A stretch of DNA of 64,000 nucleotides from Chitinophaga sp. YR627 (GTDB lineage Bacteria > Bacteroidota > Bacteroidia > Chitinophagales > Chitinophagaceae), in NCBI RefSeq assembly GCF_900114995.1, contig NZ_FOUX01000008.1, forward strand, positions 178,927 through 242,926, read 5' to 3'. The notes under the pieces were generated by a model, which was given only the letters and a program-made list of their open reading frames with translations, made no database searches and was not told the origin of the DNA. This document shows positions 42,776 to 50,266 of this stretch, piece after piece; positions within the stretch are counted from its first letter, which is position 1; the number at the start of each line of letters is the position of its first letter. Made by a program: the position numbers and the translations under genes.

Positions 42776-43804
42776 ATGAAACGGACCTTAATACTTATTA
42801 GCTGTACAATGCTGGCTGCATTGACCTGCCTGGTAATACTCGTGACTGTATCCGGTTTGCCTAATGATAAAAAGAATGGTTTCAACCGGCAATGGCTGAC
42901 AATGAATGTTTATCAACAAACTTCATCCAGACTGCCAATCATAGCAGAGCGATTATTTGGTACAGATGATGCCCTTTATTTATCAACACCGGCGCATCAA
43001 CAGGTGTATCGTCTGGATAAAGACCTGCATATCATCGATACGATAGCACTCGGCATCGATAGGCAGTTGAGACCTCCGGTAAATTTTTTCGCTCACGCCG
43101 ATTATATCTTTGTGCATGAGTATAATAGTGGTATGATGTTTTTGAAAGTCACACACCAACCAGGGATAGATTCCATAAAATTGTCGCCCGCACCTTTTAT
43201 AAAATCGCTGATGTTATCCGATTCTCTTATTGTAATAAGAGGTTTTGAAGCTGGTAGTGCGCGACCTTTCTTTATACGTATCAACACCCGCAGCGGTCTG
43301 CGACTCAAATCTGATGTATTATCTGAAAGGTCAGATGCTGGTTTCTCCAGCGACGGTATCTTATGTGCTGATGCAAAAAAGAAACAGCTGTTTTACATAC
43401 CTTATTTTGAGAATGGCATATACTGTATAGATGGTGAAATGAAATTAAAATATAAACAGCCCACCATTGATACCGTCTTTAATAGCAACGTCCAGATCAC
43501 TCAAAGGGGAAGCGGAGGCATGCAAAAACTGTATGCATCCGCACCACGCGCAAAAGTGAATAAACGGGCCTTTGCAAATGATCGTCTGTTGTTTATAGAA
43601 TCTGACCTTCGTGCAGATAATGAAGATGAAAACGCATTCAGACAATACCCTGTACTGGATACCTATGATCTTGAAACAGGTACGTACACAGGTAGCTTTT
43701 ATATTCCTGTGGATAAAAGACAAGTCTTGTCTTATCACATCAGTGGTGAACAACTATATGTCTTGTCCAGAGATGAACTGACATTGTATGTACTGAATAA
43801 ATAA
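42776..43804 (+). CDS. Membrane-anchored or secreted beta-propeller-like protein
   Basis: This 342-residue protein has an N-terminal hydrophobic segment (about residues 5-27) and a repeat-containing strand-rich body with DDALYLSTPAHQQVYRLDKD, LHIIDTIALG, NSGMMFLKVT and LYVLSRDELTLYVL, compatible with a propeller of about six blades. It is the third gene of the MauE trio on the same strand. Methylamine dehydrogenase also combines a propeller heavy chain with a small disulfide-rich chain and MauE, which may be only coincidental. Confidence 0.6.
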   Translation: MKRTLILISCTMLAALTCLVILVTVSGLPNDKKNGFNRQWLTMNVYQQTSSRLPIIAERLFGTDDALYLSTPAHQQVYRLDKDLHIIDTIALGIDRQLRPPVNFFAHADYIFVHEYNSGMMFLKVTHQPGIDSIKLSPAPFIKSLMLSDSLIVIRGFEAGSARPFFIRINTRSGLRLKSDVLSERSDAGFSSDGILCADAKKKQLFYIPYFENGIYCIDGEMKLKYKQPTIDTVFNSNVQITQRGSGGMQKLYASAPRAKVNKRAFANDRLLFIESDLRADNEDENAFRQYPVLDTYDLETGTYTGSFYIPVDKRQVLSYHISGEQLYVLSRDELTLYVLNK

Positions 43805-43848
43805 ACAAAAGAAGCTGCTTCACAATAGCAGACAGCTTCTTTGTTTGC
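43804..43848. terminator. Bidirectional hairpin terminator
   Basis: AACAAAAGAAGCTG (43804-43817) pairs with CAGCTTCTTTGTTT (43832-43845), with a bulge. It is A-rich on one side and T-rich on the other and lies between convergent genes. Confidence 0.75.
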
Positions 43849-43865
43849 TGTATCACGAACAATAG

Positions 43866-44699
43866 TTAAAGCTTGTTTAGTGCTAACTGCGCCCTTTTTT
43901 TCATCCGGCCATTCATCTCTACCAGCTCTTTGAACATATGACGCGCTTTGGATTTTTGATGCCTGAACTTATAACACATCGCCAGCTGATAGTGTGCCAG
44001 TTCCCTGTAACGACTGCCTGAATCGGCGGTTAGCTGTGTAAAACGGGACATCGCTTCATCAAGACTGCCGTCATGGTAGTAATTCATCGCCGTTTTATAA
44101 AGCACCTTATCCTGATCTGTATCTTCATCTGCTATCACACTGGATGCCATTGCTACCTTACCTGTGTCTTTCGGTAGTTGCCGGGCAGTGTTTGTGGGAA
44201 GCGTAGCCACAGGCACGGCATGGGCTTTACCAATTGTTGCCGGAACTTCAGTGCTGGCAGCAGGGGTATGAATGTTTTCTATGTTGGCAAATGAGTGTTG
44301 TTTGTTTTCTTTTTTTACCTGTTTCTGGATAATGTAGAAAAGACCCAGTACAAGCACACCTGCTACTGCCCCCCAGAAATAAGTTAAAAAGCTTTCTGTA
44401 ATTTCTATTTTCTTTTGGTAACGTTCTGTTTCATGCAGCTGGGGCGCGATATCGGTACTATTACGAATGTATTGTTGTACTTTCTGACCCATCGATTGGT
44501 ACTGCGTATTGAACTTGGGCTTTTGGAGAATCTCGACGGCATCACTACAAAGTTCACAATTGACGAGGTGCTGTTCCAGCAGGTGTTTTTCAACGTGTGT
44601 TAAACGGCCATCTACGTAGCGTGGCAACTGATCTTTATTAAAACAATGAACCCTGCTGAAGATCTTTAATATCTTGTCCTTGTTGTCCAAATTTTGCAT
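43866..44699 (-). CDS. Anti-sigma-like membrane protein with TPR-type domain
   Basis: This 277-residue protein has an N-terminal zinc-finger-like anti-sigma segment (LLEQHLVNCELCSDAV, residues 38-53), a transmembrane helix at about 102-120 (FLTYFWGAVAGVLVLGLFYI) and a C-terminal helical-repeat region (residues 195-275, KTAMNYYHDGSLDEAMSRF). It overlaps the upstream sigma factor gene by 62 bases, so the two are translationally coupled. It probably holds the sigma factor at the membrane and senses a periplasmic signal through the TPR-like part. Confidence 0.75.
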   Translation of the reverse strand: MQNLDNKDKILKIFSRVHCFNKDQLPRYVDGRLTHVEKHLLEQHLVNCELCSDAVEILQKPKFNTQYQSMGQKVQQYIRNSTDIAPQLHETERYQKKIEITESFLTYFWGAVAGVLVLGLFYIIQKQVKKENKQHSFANIENIHTPAASTEVPATIGKAHAVPVATLPTNTARQLPKDTGKVAMASSVIADEDTDQDKVLYKTAMNYYHDGSLDEAMSRFTQLTADSGSRYRELAHYQLAMCYKFRHQKSKARHMFKELVEMNGRMKKRAQLALNKL

Positions 44700-45780
44700 A
44701 TCCCGGAGTTATAACTTGTTCTTGTTTTTCAATTTTTATGTATCCCAGATTTCTATGGTGTGTCCGTTTTCCCAGTTTTTCGTATCCTTGAATCATCGGT
44801 TCCTGTGTCTCAGGTACTGTATATACTATAGTCGTGTGTTGCTGCTGTATTTCCTGTTCCTGACTGATTTCTTTCTTCCTTTTGGTTGATCTTACAGGCG
44901 GCACACTAACAGACTGTTCCTGTATTTCCAGTGTTGCGTGTTCCTGTATCGTTTCTTTTTTTCTTCTCGTAGATCTTGCCGGGGCAGGATTAACAACGCC
45001 TTCCTGTATTTCCAGTACTGCTCCTTCCTGAATTATTTCTTTTTTCCGCTTTGTAGATTTAGCGTGTACGGAAGTGATGACCTGTCCCTGTATTTCCAGT
45101 GTAGCTCCGCCCTGATCGCTTTCTTTTTCCCGTTTTGCAGCTCTTGCATACAGCGGTGTTACAATTGGCTCAGGTGTAATCTCTACTGCAGGTTTTTCCT
45201 GTCTTACCTTGACTGTTTCCAGGTTGGCGAGGGAAAGAGACGCCAGTTCCTGTTTGGCATTCTTCACCATTGTTCTGACCTCTTCGATGGTGTAGCCCTG
45301 TTCTGCAGCTATTTCTGCGAATGTTTTCTGCTCGAAATAGAACTCATGTAGCAAGTCCCTGTCGGCTACATCCAGCTGATCAAACGCTGCATCCATAGTG
45401 GATGTTAGCTGTTGTTTCTGCAGGAGGTTTGTGTTTGCTTTTTCCACTTTATACTCCAGCCGCGTGATATCACTCGATGCTGAGGAAGGGAAAAAGAAAG
45501 TGTTCTTTGTTGTTCTATTCCCCTGTGACTTGATGAAGAACTGCATCCATTCGCCCAGCTTGGGAATGGTCTGCGTTTGCAGACTGTAAAACAGTCGTCG
45601 CAAAAGCGAAGGGAAGAAGTCGTCCGGTGTATTACCGTAACTATTCAAAGAAGGTAAAGAGACGGCTGCCAGTAAATGACTATATCTTTCGAGCAATATT
45701 CCTGCTGCTTCTTCATCTTTCAGTTTTCTTGCTCTGGCCATCAGTTCATTGTCCGGCAAATTTGTAAGTTGCTGTAGCAT
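44638..45780 (-). CDS. Sigma-70-type factor with C-terminal tandem-repeat tail
   Basis: This protein of about 380 residues (from the ATG at 45780) has sigma-like regions: ILLERYSHLLAAVSLPSLNS, then a region-4-like helix-turn-helix (DRDLLHEFYFEQKTFAEIAAEQGYTIEEVRTM). After about residue 180 follows an unusual tail of four tandem repeats of 28-29 residues with the core KRKKEIIQEGAVLEIQE. The tail is rich in charged residues and glutamine. It overlaps the anti-sigma gene by 62 bases. The tail is not part of known ECF families I can recall and may be an interaction or partitioning segment. Confidence 0.75.
   Translation of the reverse strand: MLQQLTNLPDNELMARARKLKDEEAAGILLERYSHLLAAVSLPSLNSYGNTPDDFFPSLLRRLFYSLQTQTIPKLGEWMQFFIKSQGNRTTKNTFFFPSSASSDITRLEYKVEKANTNLLQKQQLTSTMDAAFDQLDVADRDLLHEFYFEQKTFAEIAAEQGYTIEEVRTMVKNAKQELASLSLANLETVKVRQEKPAVEITPEPIVTPLYARAAKREKESDQGGATLEIQGQVITSVHAKSTKRKKEIIQEGAVLEIQEGVVNPAPARSTRRKKETIQEHATLEIQEQSVSVPPVRSTKRKKEISQEQEIQQQHTTIVYTVPETQEPMIQGYEKLGKRTHHRNLGYIKIEKQEQVITPGYAKFGQQGQDIKDLQQGSLF
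44873..45180 (-). repeat. Four tandem repeats coding the sigma-factor tail
   Basis: The protein repeats read ARAAKREKESDQGGATLEIQ, AKSTKRKKEIIQEGAVLEIQ, ARSTRRKKETIQEHATLEIQ and VRSTKRKKEISQEQEIQQQ. DNA copies are diverged, so the repeats are not recent. Confidence 0.75.
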
Positions 45781-45792
45781 AGGTATTACCAA

Positions 45793-46436
45793 ATATTTGC
45801 GTAAAAAAATATATAGAAAATAAACGCATTGATGTTTTAGCCAATAAGTATGCCGTAGCTGATGACTGTGGTGCCATCCCGAATGGTTTGTACTGTACTT
45901 AATCTCGTAATAGATTGATTACTAATTAACGCGATTGAATTATTGGTTTTAGTAGGTGTGGAAGCGTAACAGACGGGTTACGGCGAATAATAAGTGAGAT
46001 ATAGAAATGTATATTGTAACTATTTGAAAATCACATGTAAAAATGATTGATGGTGGAAATCACGCCACACACATATAGAATAGAAGTATAAGGTCTAAAA
46101 TGGATAACATTCAACTAATTGTCTGTTTCTACGTGTTGTGATATAGGATGACAAAGCGGTTACATGTTGGGGAAAAGGGAGTTACAAATTGAGGAAGGGT
46201 GCAGCGGTTAGGAAACAGGGTACTCAATTTAGGGATGAGAATAGTTTAACGTGGATGGTTATGTTACATAGAGTTATATAAACTACTCAGCAGATGCGCT
46301 AACAGTTTTTTGTTTTAAAGTATCTTATCAGTCTACCTTGTGACAATGAGTTGGCAAGTATTCCAGAGGAAAAAGAATAGATAACACTAAAATTCAATTG
46401 TAGATGATATATTGAGAAACTAACTTATACCAATAT
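45793..46436. other. AT-rich intergenic region, no gene seen
   Basis: About 640 bases with stops in all frames and no tRNA or strong hairpin. Near 45790 a minus-strand AATATTTG resembles a -7 element for the sigma gene. No other signal is supported; it may hold promoters or an undetected small RNA. Confidence 0.4.
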
Positions 46437-46895
46437 ATGAAATATCTTTTTAGTGTTCTCTTCCTGCTCTACACAATGTCTGCTTTAGGGCAAGCAACCT
46501 TTCCTAAGGGTTTTAAATTAATAGAAGGTGATAATTTAACGGGAGAAGATGATAGATATTCTAACGGCAAGGACGTCTTTCAAATGCATATGTATTTTAG
46601 ATCCTATGATGGCGACTGCAAATGGAATGACGATAAGTATAAACAGTACGTTGCGGAAGGAATTGGATACCAGCTGTATAGGACCACAGATAGTCTCTTA
46701 TGGGGAACAGGAAAAGTTGATGACTATTACTCCTATATTGTAGTAGACTGGCACGGTGAAGTATTTGAACTTTTTTCTAAATATAATGATGCAGACTTTT
46801 CTTACTATTCGAAATGGCTTATCTCTTCTATAAGAGAGTATCGTAAAAAAGGAAAGCGGTTCATGTTTCTGAGGAGATTTCGTATGATTTCATGA
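46437..46895 (+). CDS. Secreted protein of unknown function
   Basis: This 152-residue protein has a signal peptide (MKYLFSVLFLLYTMSALGQ). The mature part is aromatic- and acid-rich (MHMYFRSYDGDCKWNDDKYKQY, YYSYIVVDWHGEVFELF), possibly a small lectin-like or binding fold. It ends in a basic tail (KKGKRFMFLRRFRMIS). A repeat-module copy with a terminator follows at 46969. Confidence 0.6.
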   Translation: MKYLFSVLFLLYTMSALGQATFPKGFKLIEGDNLTGEDDRYSNGKDVFQMHMYFRSYDGDCKWNDDKYKQYVAEGIGYQLYRTTDSLLWGTGKVDDYYSYIVVDWHGEVFELFSKYNDADFSYYSKWLISSIREYRKKGKRFMFLRRFRMIS

Positions 46896-46968
46896 CCAGC
46901 CTTAATTAATAGGCTCTTCAAATTTTAATTTTAAGCGGAGTTAATCACGTAGAAATTATTATAATAAC

Positions 46969-47034
46969 AAAAAGCCTTCAGAATATATCTGAAGGTTTTT
47001 TTGTTTTGCGGAAAAAGAGGGATAAGTTTCGAAC
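46969..47034 (+). repeat. tRNA-Ser/terminator repeat module, copy E
   Basis: AAAAAGCCTTCAGA (46969-46982) and TCTGAAGGTTTTT (46988-47000) form the hairpin, followed by TGCGGAAAAAGAGGGATAAG and TTTCGAAC ending at 47034. The true tRNA-Ser end is TGCGGAGAAAGAGGGATTCGAAC, so this copy has the same extra bases as copies C and F'. It ends the preceding secreted-protein gene. Confidence 0.75.
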
Positions 47035-47232
47035 TTTTTTAAGACGATTTATCTGAAATTCATGCATGTTTTAGCAAAAACTATTATAAAATTTGATTAG
47101 GCAGTTACAGCTCTATTTTAAAACTATAGTTAAATATTAATGACACTATCACGATACTCTCCTTCATAAAATAGAGACGTGAATGAGGAAGTATATACGA
47201 ATGAAAAAAGATTAGCCTGCTCATTCCGAGCT

Positions 47233-47554
47233 TATCGGAATACCTGCAGTAATACCGGGAAAAACATGTTGCCAAAGGCAATGGTTTTGGCTTCAGTGTA
47301 TCTGGCTCTGATGATGTGACAGGAAAGCTGTCTACCAGATACCATTAGAATGGATCTGAAATCGTGATTCACAAGAATGGTGATCGTCCCAGAATACTGA
47401 CAGCAAGGGAATGTCTAAGATTGATAGGTTTTGATGCACCAGGGGGTAATGTGTTCAAAATTCCCTCGTCTAATGCCCAAGCCAGACAGTTTGGAAATTC
47501 AGTGGTGGTATCTTCAACAAGGTAGTTGCCGAATTCGTGCACTCATACCGTTGA
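47233..47554 (+). pseudogene. DNA cytosine-5 methyltransferase C-terminal relic
   Basis: The frame YREKHVAKGNGFGF (47248 onwards), then SGSDDVTGKLSTRYH, an in-frame TAG, NGSEIVIHKNGDRPRILTARECLRLIGF and QARQFGNSVVV reproduces the end of a Dcm-type 5-methylcytosine methyltransferase, including the target-recognition end and motifs IX-X. A TAA upstream, the internal TAG and a one-base frameshift near 47510 (continuing NKVVAEFVHSYR) show it is dead. All N-terminal catalytic motifs are missing. It is convergent with the MORC-SNF2 operon. Confidence 0.82.
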
Positions 47555-47589
47555 AGCTCATACAACAAAGGCAGGAAAATTCATATTAT

Positions 47590-47616
47590 AAAAGCAGGAA
47601 CGTATCCCTGCTTTTA
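47590..47616. terminator. Hairpin terminator between MTase relic and defence operon
   Basis: AAAAGCAGG (47590-47598) pairs perfectly with CCTGCTTTT (47607-47615). It overlaps the stop codon of the minus-strand gene and serves as its terminator. Confidence 0.75.
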
Positions 47617-48582
47617 TAATATGCTCTCCATTTTTATTCTTAGCTCCCTGGACACCTCCTGTCTGAACTTCTCCAGCAACTTTTTTTCTGTATCTCTTGG
47701 TGTCTTGTATTCTATTTCAGACATCACCTGCAACATGGAAGAGACCAGCGCCTCAGACTGATTCCCTCCTTTTAGCACAGCTGCAACAAAAGGATGGTTT
47801 TCATTCAATTTTACCCCGACAGCAGATTGCACATAGGCAGGTTCCCAAATACAGCCGTCATGGATTACCCCATATTCAGGCCTTAAAGTATCAGGCGCAG
47901 ATGGATCCTGGATAATAGAGATCGTCGTATGGCTGGTATTAAATATCCCTTTTTGATAGAAATCCAGTACAAAATCAATCAATTTGTTGAAAATACCTGC
48001 AAAGGCATCTGCAAATCCCATTCTGTAAATCTGCAATTCATCCGCCACCACATTGGAAAACATATCCTTCTGATTTTGTTTAAGTATAGCACATAGCTCA
48101 GGGAAGAAGACATGTATTCTTTCATCTGCAGCTTTTGGGATATACAATCGCTGATACTTTTTCCCTTGATGCATCATCGCTTCCACCATCCGCTCAGCAG
48201 TACAGGAATATCCCTCCAGCATGAATACATCAGCCAGGGTAGCCAACATATCCTCTACCTGCGATTGTTTGTAATACTGTTTAAAGTCACTGTTCAATTC
48301 AGCCCGCTTATCCTTAAATGTCTCTTCCGGTGCATTTTTCGGGGCGGACTTCCAGTCCCGATCCCCCTTTGCCCGTTGCACGTAAGTATATAGAAAAGCA
48401 GTGCCGACATGATCCAGATATTTAGCCAGCAAAATGCCTCTCTTTTCATAAATGCCGTAGATCAGATCTACCGGCATGGGAATGTTTTTTTTCCAGAATA
48501 TCAATTCCTCCTGTCGGGCATCCGTCAGATTATCCAAAAGATAATCTTTAAAGCCATATTTATCTGGTAAGTATTGTTTCAT
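47614..48582 (-). CDS. Partner protein sharing the MORC C-terminal domain; function unknown
   Basis: This 322-residue protein is the last gene of a four-gene operon. It has no catalytic motif I recognise; no PD-(D/E)XK, HNH or PLD pattern is visible. Its last 90 or so residues (DGCIWEPAYVQSAVGVKLNE, then SRELRIKME) line up with the MORC C-terminus (DGVLWAPGLVNGNLHAVFLNE, then SRILRHL). The shared DGxxWxP, LNExHxF and SRxLR positions suggest homology. It may form a mixed complex with the MORC protein. It starts 18 bases after the MORC stop. Confidence 0.65.
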   Translation of the reverse strand: MKQYLPDKYGFKDYLLDNLTDARQEELIFWKKNIPMPVDLIYGIYEKRGILLAKYLDHVGTAFLYTYVQRAKGDRDWKSAPKNAPEETFKDKRAELNSDFKQYYKQSQVEDMLATLADVFMLEGYSCTAERMVEAMMHQGKKYQRLYIPKAADERIHVFFPELCAILKQNQKDMFSNVVADELQIYRMGFADAFAGIFNKLIDFVLDFYQKGIFNTSHTTISIIQDPSAPDTLRPEYGVIHDGCIWEPAYVQSAVGVKLNENHPFVAAVLKGGNQSEALVSSMLQVMSEIEYKTPRDTEKKLLEKFRQEVSRELRIKMESIL

Positions 48583-48600
48583 ATAGGTTGTTTTTATCTT

Positions 48601-50256
48601 TTATTCTTCGTCTTCAGTATCATTTATATCCTCAGGCAAATTCAGTTCCGGAAGATCTTCCGCTAGGTGACGGAGAATTCTGGACACATTAATCCGATAA
48701 TCCTCCAGGTTTCTTTTTACCTTATCTGTGAATACACTTAGTTCTGCCTCGCTCAAACTCCACAACACAGCATCCATAGCAAGAATGAGCGCAGGTTTAT
48801 CACGGTTAGCCAGATAAAACTTTTTATAAAATTCGTGGCTCTCATTCAGAAACACCGCATGCAAATTGCCATTCACCAGACCAGGTGCCCATAGTACACC
48901 ATCCTCCAGGGTATCCTTTGATTGTACCAGCTTGTTTGTTTCCTGATCTATGAGCAATCTCACTTTGGAAGTATCAAACTTGTTTCTGATATCTACTTCG
49001 CCTGTTACATTATTAACATCTAGTACAGCTACTCCCGAAGTGGTATCATCATGATGCCCTTTGATAGAGTTGCTCGAATTCTCATGGGAAACACTATTCC
49101 CGTTTTTCCTTTTATGCCCATCTCTTCTGTACCTTTTGTCTGCTTCGTGTTTGGCAGGATTTATCATCATTTTCAACTGATCCTTCAATTCTGCCGGCAG
49201 ATCTACTCTGGACTTCTTGATATCTATCTGAAAATAATCATCCAGCCGATGATCAAAATTCAACTCCACTCTTACCAGGTTAAGGTGAGGATCTTTTACA
49301 AACAGTCTGTTTGGCCAACCACCTGAATAGATCATACGTCCTTCTCTGAAGATATGAAAACCCTGGTTATCCAGACCATATCTGGCCCGGTCCACTTCCT
49401 CTTTGGAAAGTTCGTTTTTAGTAGGTAGAATATACACGTTCACGGCAATCTCACCAATGGTTTCATTTTGTTCATTCACCCTTTTGAGCGGCTTTTGATT
49501 GTGTACTTCAAGTCTTGTAGGGTTTTCAGCAGTATTGAGCCAGCGGCAGAAAGGATCCCATGGAGCTACATTTTTCCCATTAATCAGGATCTGTATATCC
49601 GGAAAATCATTCTGCTTTTCCAGGAAATTGTAGAACACACCAGAGAGATGTTGTTCCAGTTCATGATGTCTGGCTATCACCTGCTCCTTTTTATATCTTT
49701 CATTATCAGCTTTGATCAGTCTGTCAATGTTTTCCCATATTACAACAGTACCAGTACTACCAGCTGTTACCTCATTGAGGAATTCCAGTGGTTCTTCATA
49801 GGTTGTCAGATCCGGTACTACCAGCAGCCATTCTTCCTTTTTTTCCACCAGATCCAGGTCCCATTGCAAAATATTCACCTGGTCATCTTTTCTGGACATG
49901 ACTGTCAATTTTTTACAAAAAGATGTAGAAGCAGTTTTTAAACCAAGTCCAAACTTTCCCAGTGAAGATGGATCAACACGGCGTTGAGATCCATATTGCA
50001 TGGCATTTTCAAGACTATTCTTATCCATTCCATGCCCATTATCTGCCAGCATAAAAATCAGTCTTCCCCTGCGGGTAATTTCAAGTTGTATGCTGATGGT
50101 AGTCGCACCCGCTGCCACAGCATTATCCACAATATCAGCAACTGCTGAAGTAAAGGTATAGCCGGTATCTCTCATACCTAAGATCAGTCGTGCCGCAGAG
50201 GGTAAACATTCCTTAATAATTTGATTGTTTCTCTGAACATTTTCCATATTCATCAT
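48601..50256 (-). CDS. MORC/MutL-like GHKL ATPase, candidate defence protein
   Basis: This 551-residue protein has an N-terminal GHKL ATPase: motif N ADIVDNAVAAGA (about residue 38), G1 ADNGHGMDKNSL (about 71) and G2 LGKFGLGLKTAS (about 98). The following S5-like part and a charged, Lys-rich linker (RYRRDGHKRKNGNSVSHE) lead to a C-terminal domain shared with the next gene's product. Prokaryotic MORC-type ATPases occur in restriction-like operons with SNF2 helicases (Iyer, Abhiman and Aravind described such associations). It lies 10 bases downstream of the SNF2 gene. Confidence 0.85.
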   Translation of the reverse strand: MMNMENVQRNNQIIKECLPSAARLILGMRDTGYTFTSAVADIVDNAVAAGATTISIQLEITRRGRLIFMLADNGHGMDKNSLENAMQYGSQRRVDPSSLGKFGLGLKTASTSFCKKLTVMSRKDDQVNILQWDLDLVEKKEEWLLVVPDLTTYEEPLEFLNEVTAGSTGTVVIWENIDRLIKADNERYKKEQVIARHHELEQHLSGVFYNFLEKQNDFPDIQILINGKNVAPWDPFCRWLNTAENPTRLEVHNQKPLKRVNEQNETIGEIAVNVYILPTKNELSKEEVDRARYGLDNQGFHIFREGRMIYSGGWPNRLFVKDPHLNLVRVELNFDHRLDDYFQIDIKKSRVDLPAELKDQLKMMINPAKHEADKRYRRDGHKRKNGNSVSHENSSNSIKGHHDDTTSGVAVLDVNNVTGEVDIRNKFDTSKVRLLIDQETNKLVQSKDTLEDGVLWAPGLVNGNLHAVFLNESHEFYKKFYLANRDKPALILAMDAVLWSLSEAELSVFTDKVKRNLEDYRINVSRILRHLAEDLPELNLPEDINDTEDEE

Positions 50257-50266
50257 TGTTTGTGAT

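Noticed and set aside
41767..43804. True methylamine dehydrogenase operon
   Set aside because: Only MauE-like similarity is visible; the peptide lacks the MauA pattern and the propeller is not clearly MauB.
45793..46436. Hidden RNA gene in the large AT-rich gap
   Set aside because: No cloverleaf, strong hairpin or terminator could be seen; left as an empty region.
29073..47034. Integron-like attC array
   Set aside because: The modules match tRNA-Ser and a terminator, lack attC core sites, and no integron integrase is present in the window. Kept as an open cassette idea only.
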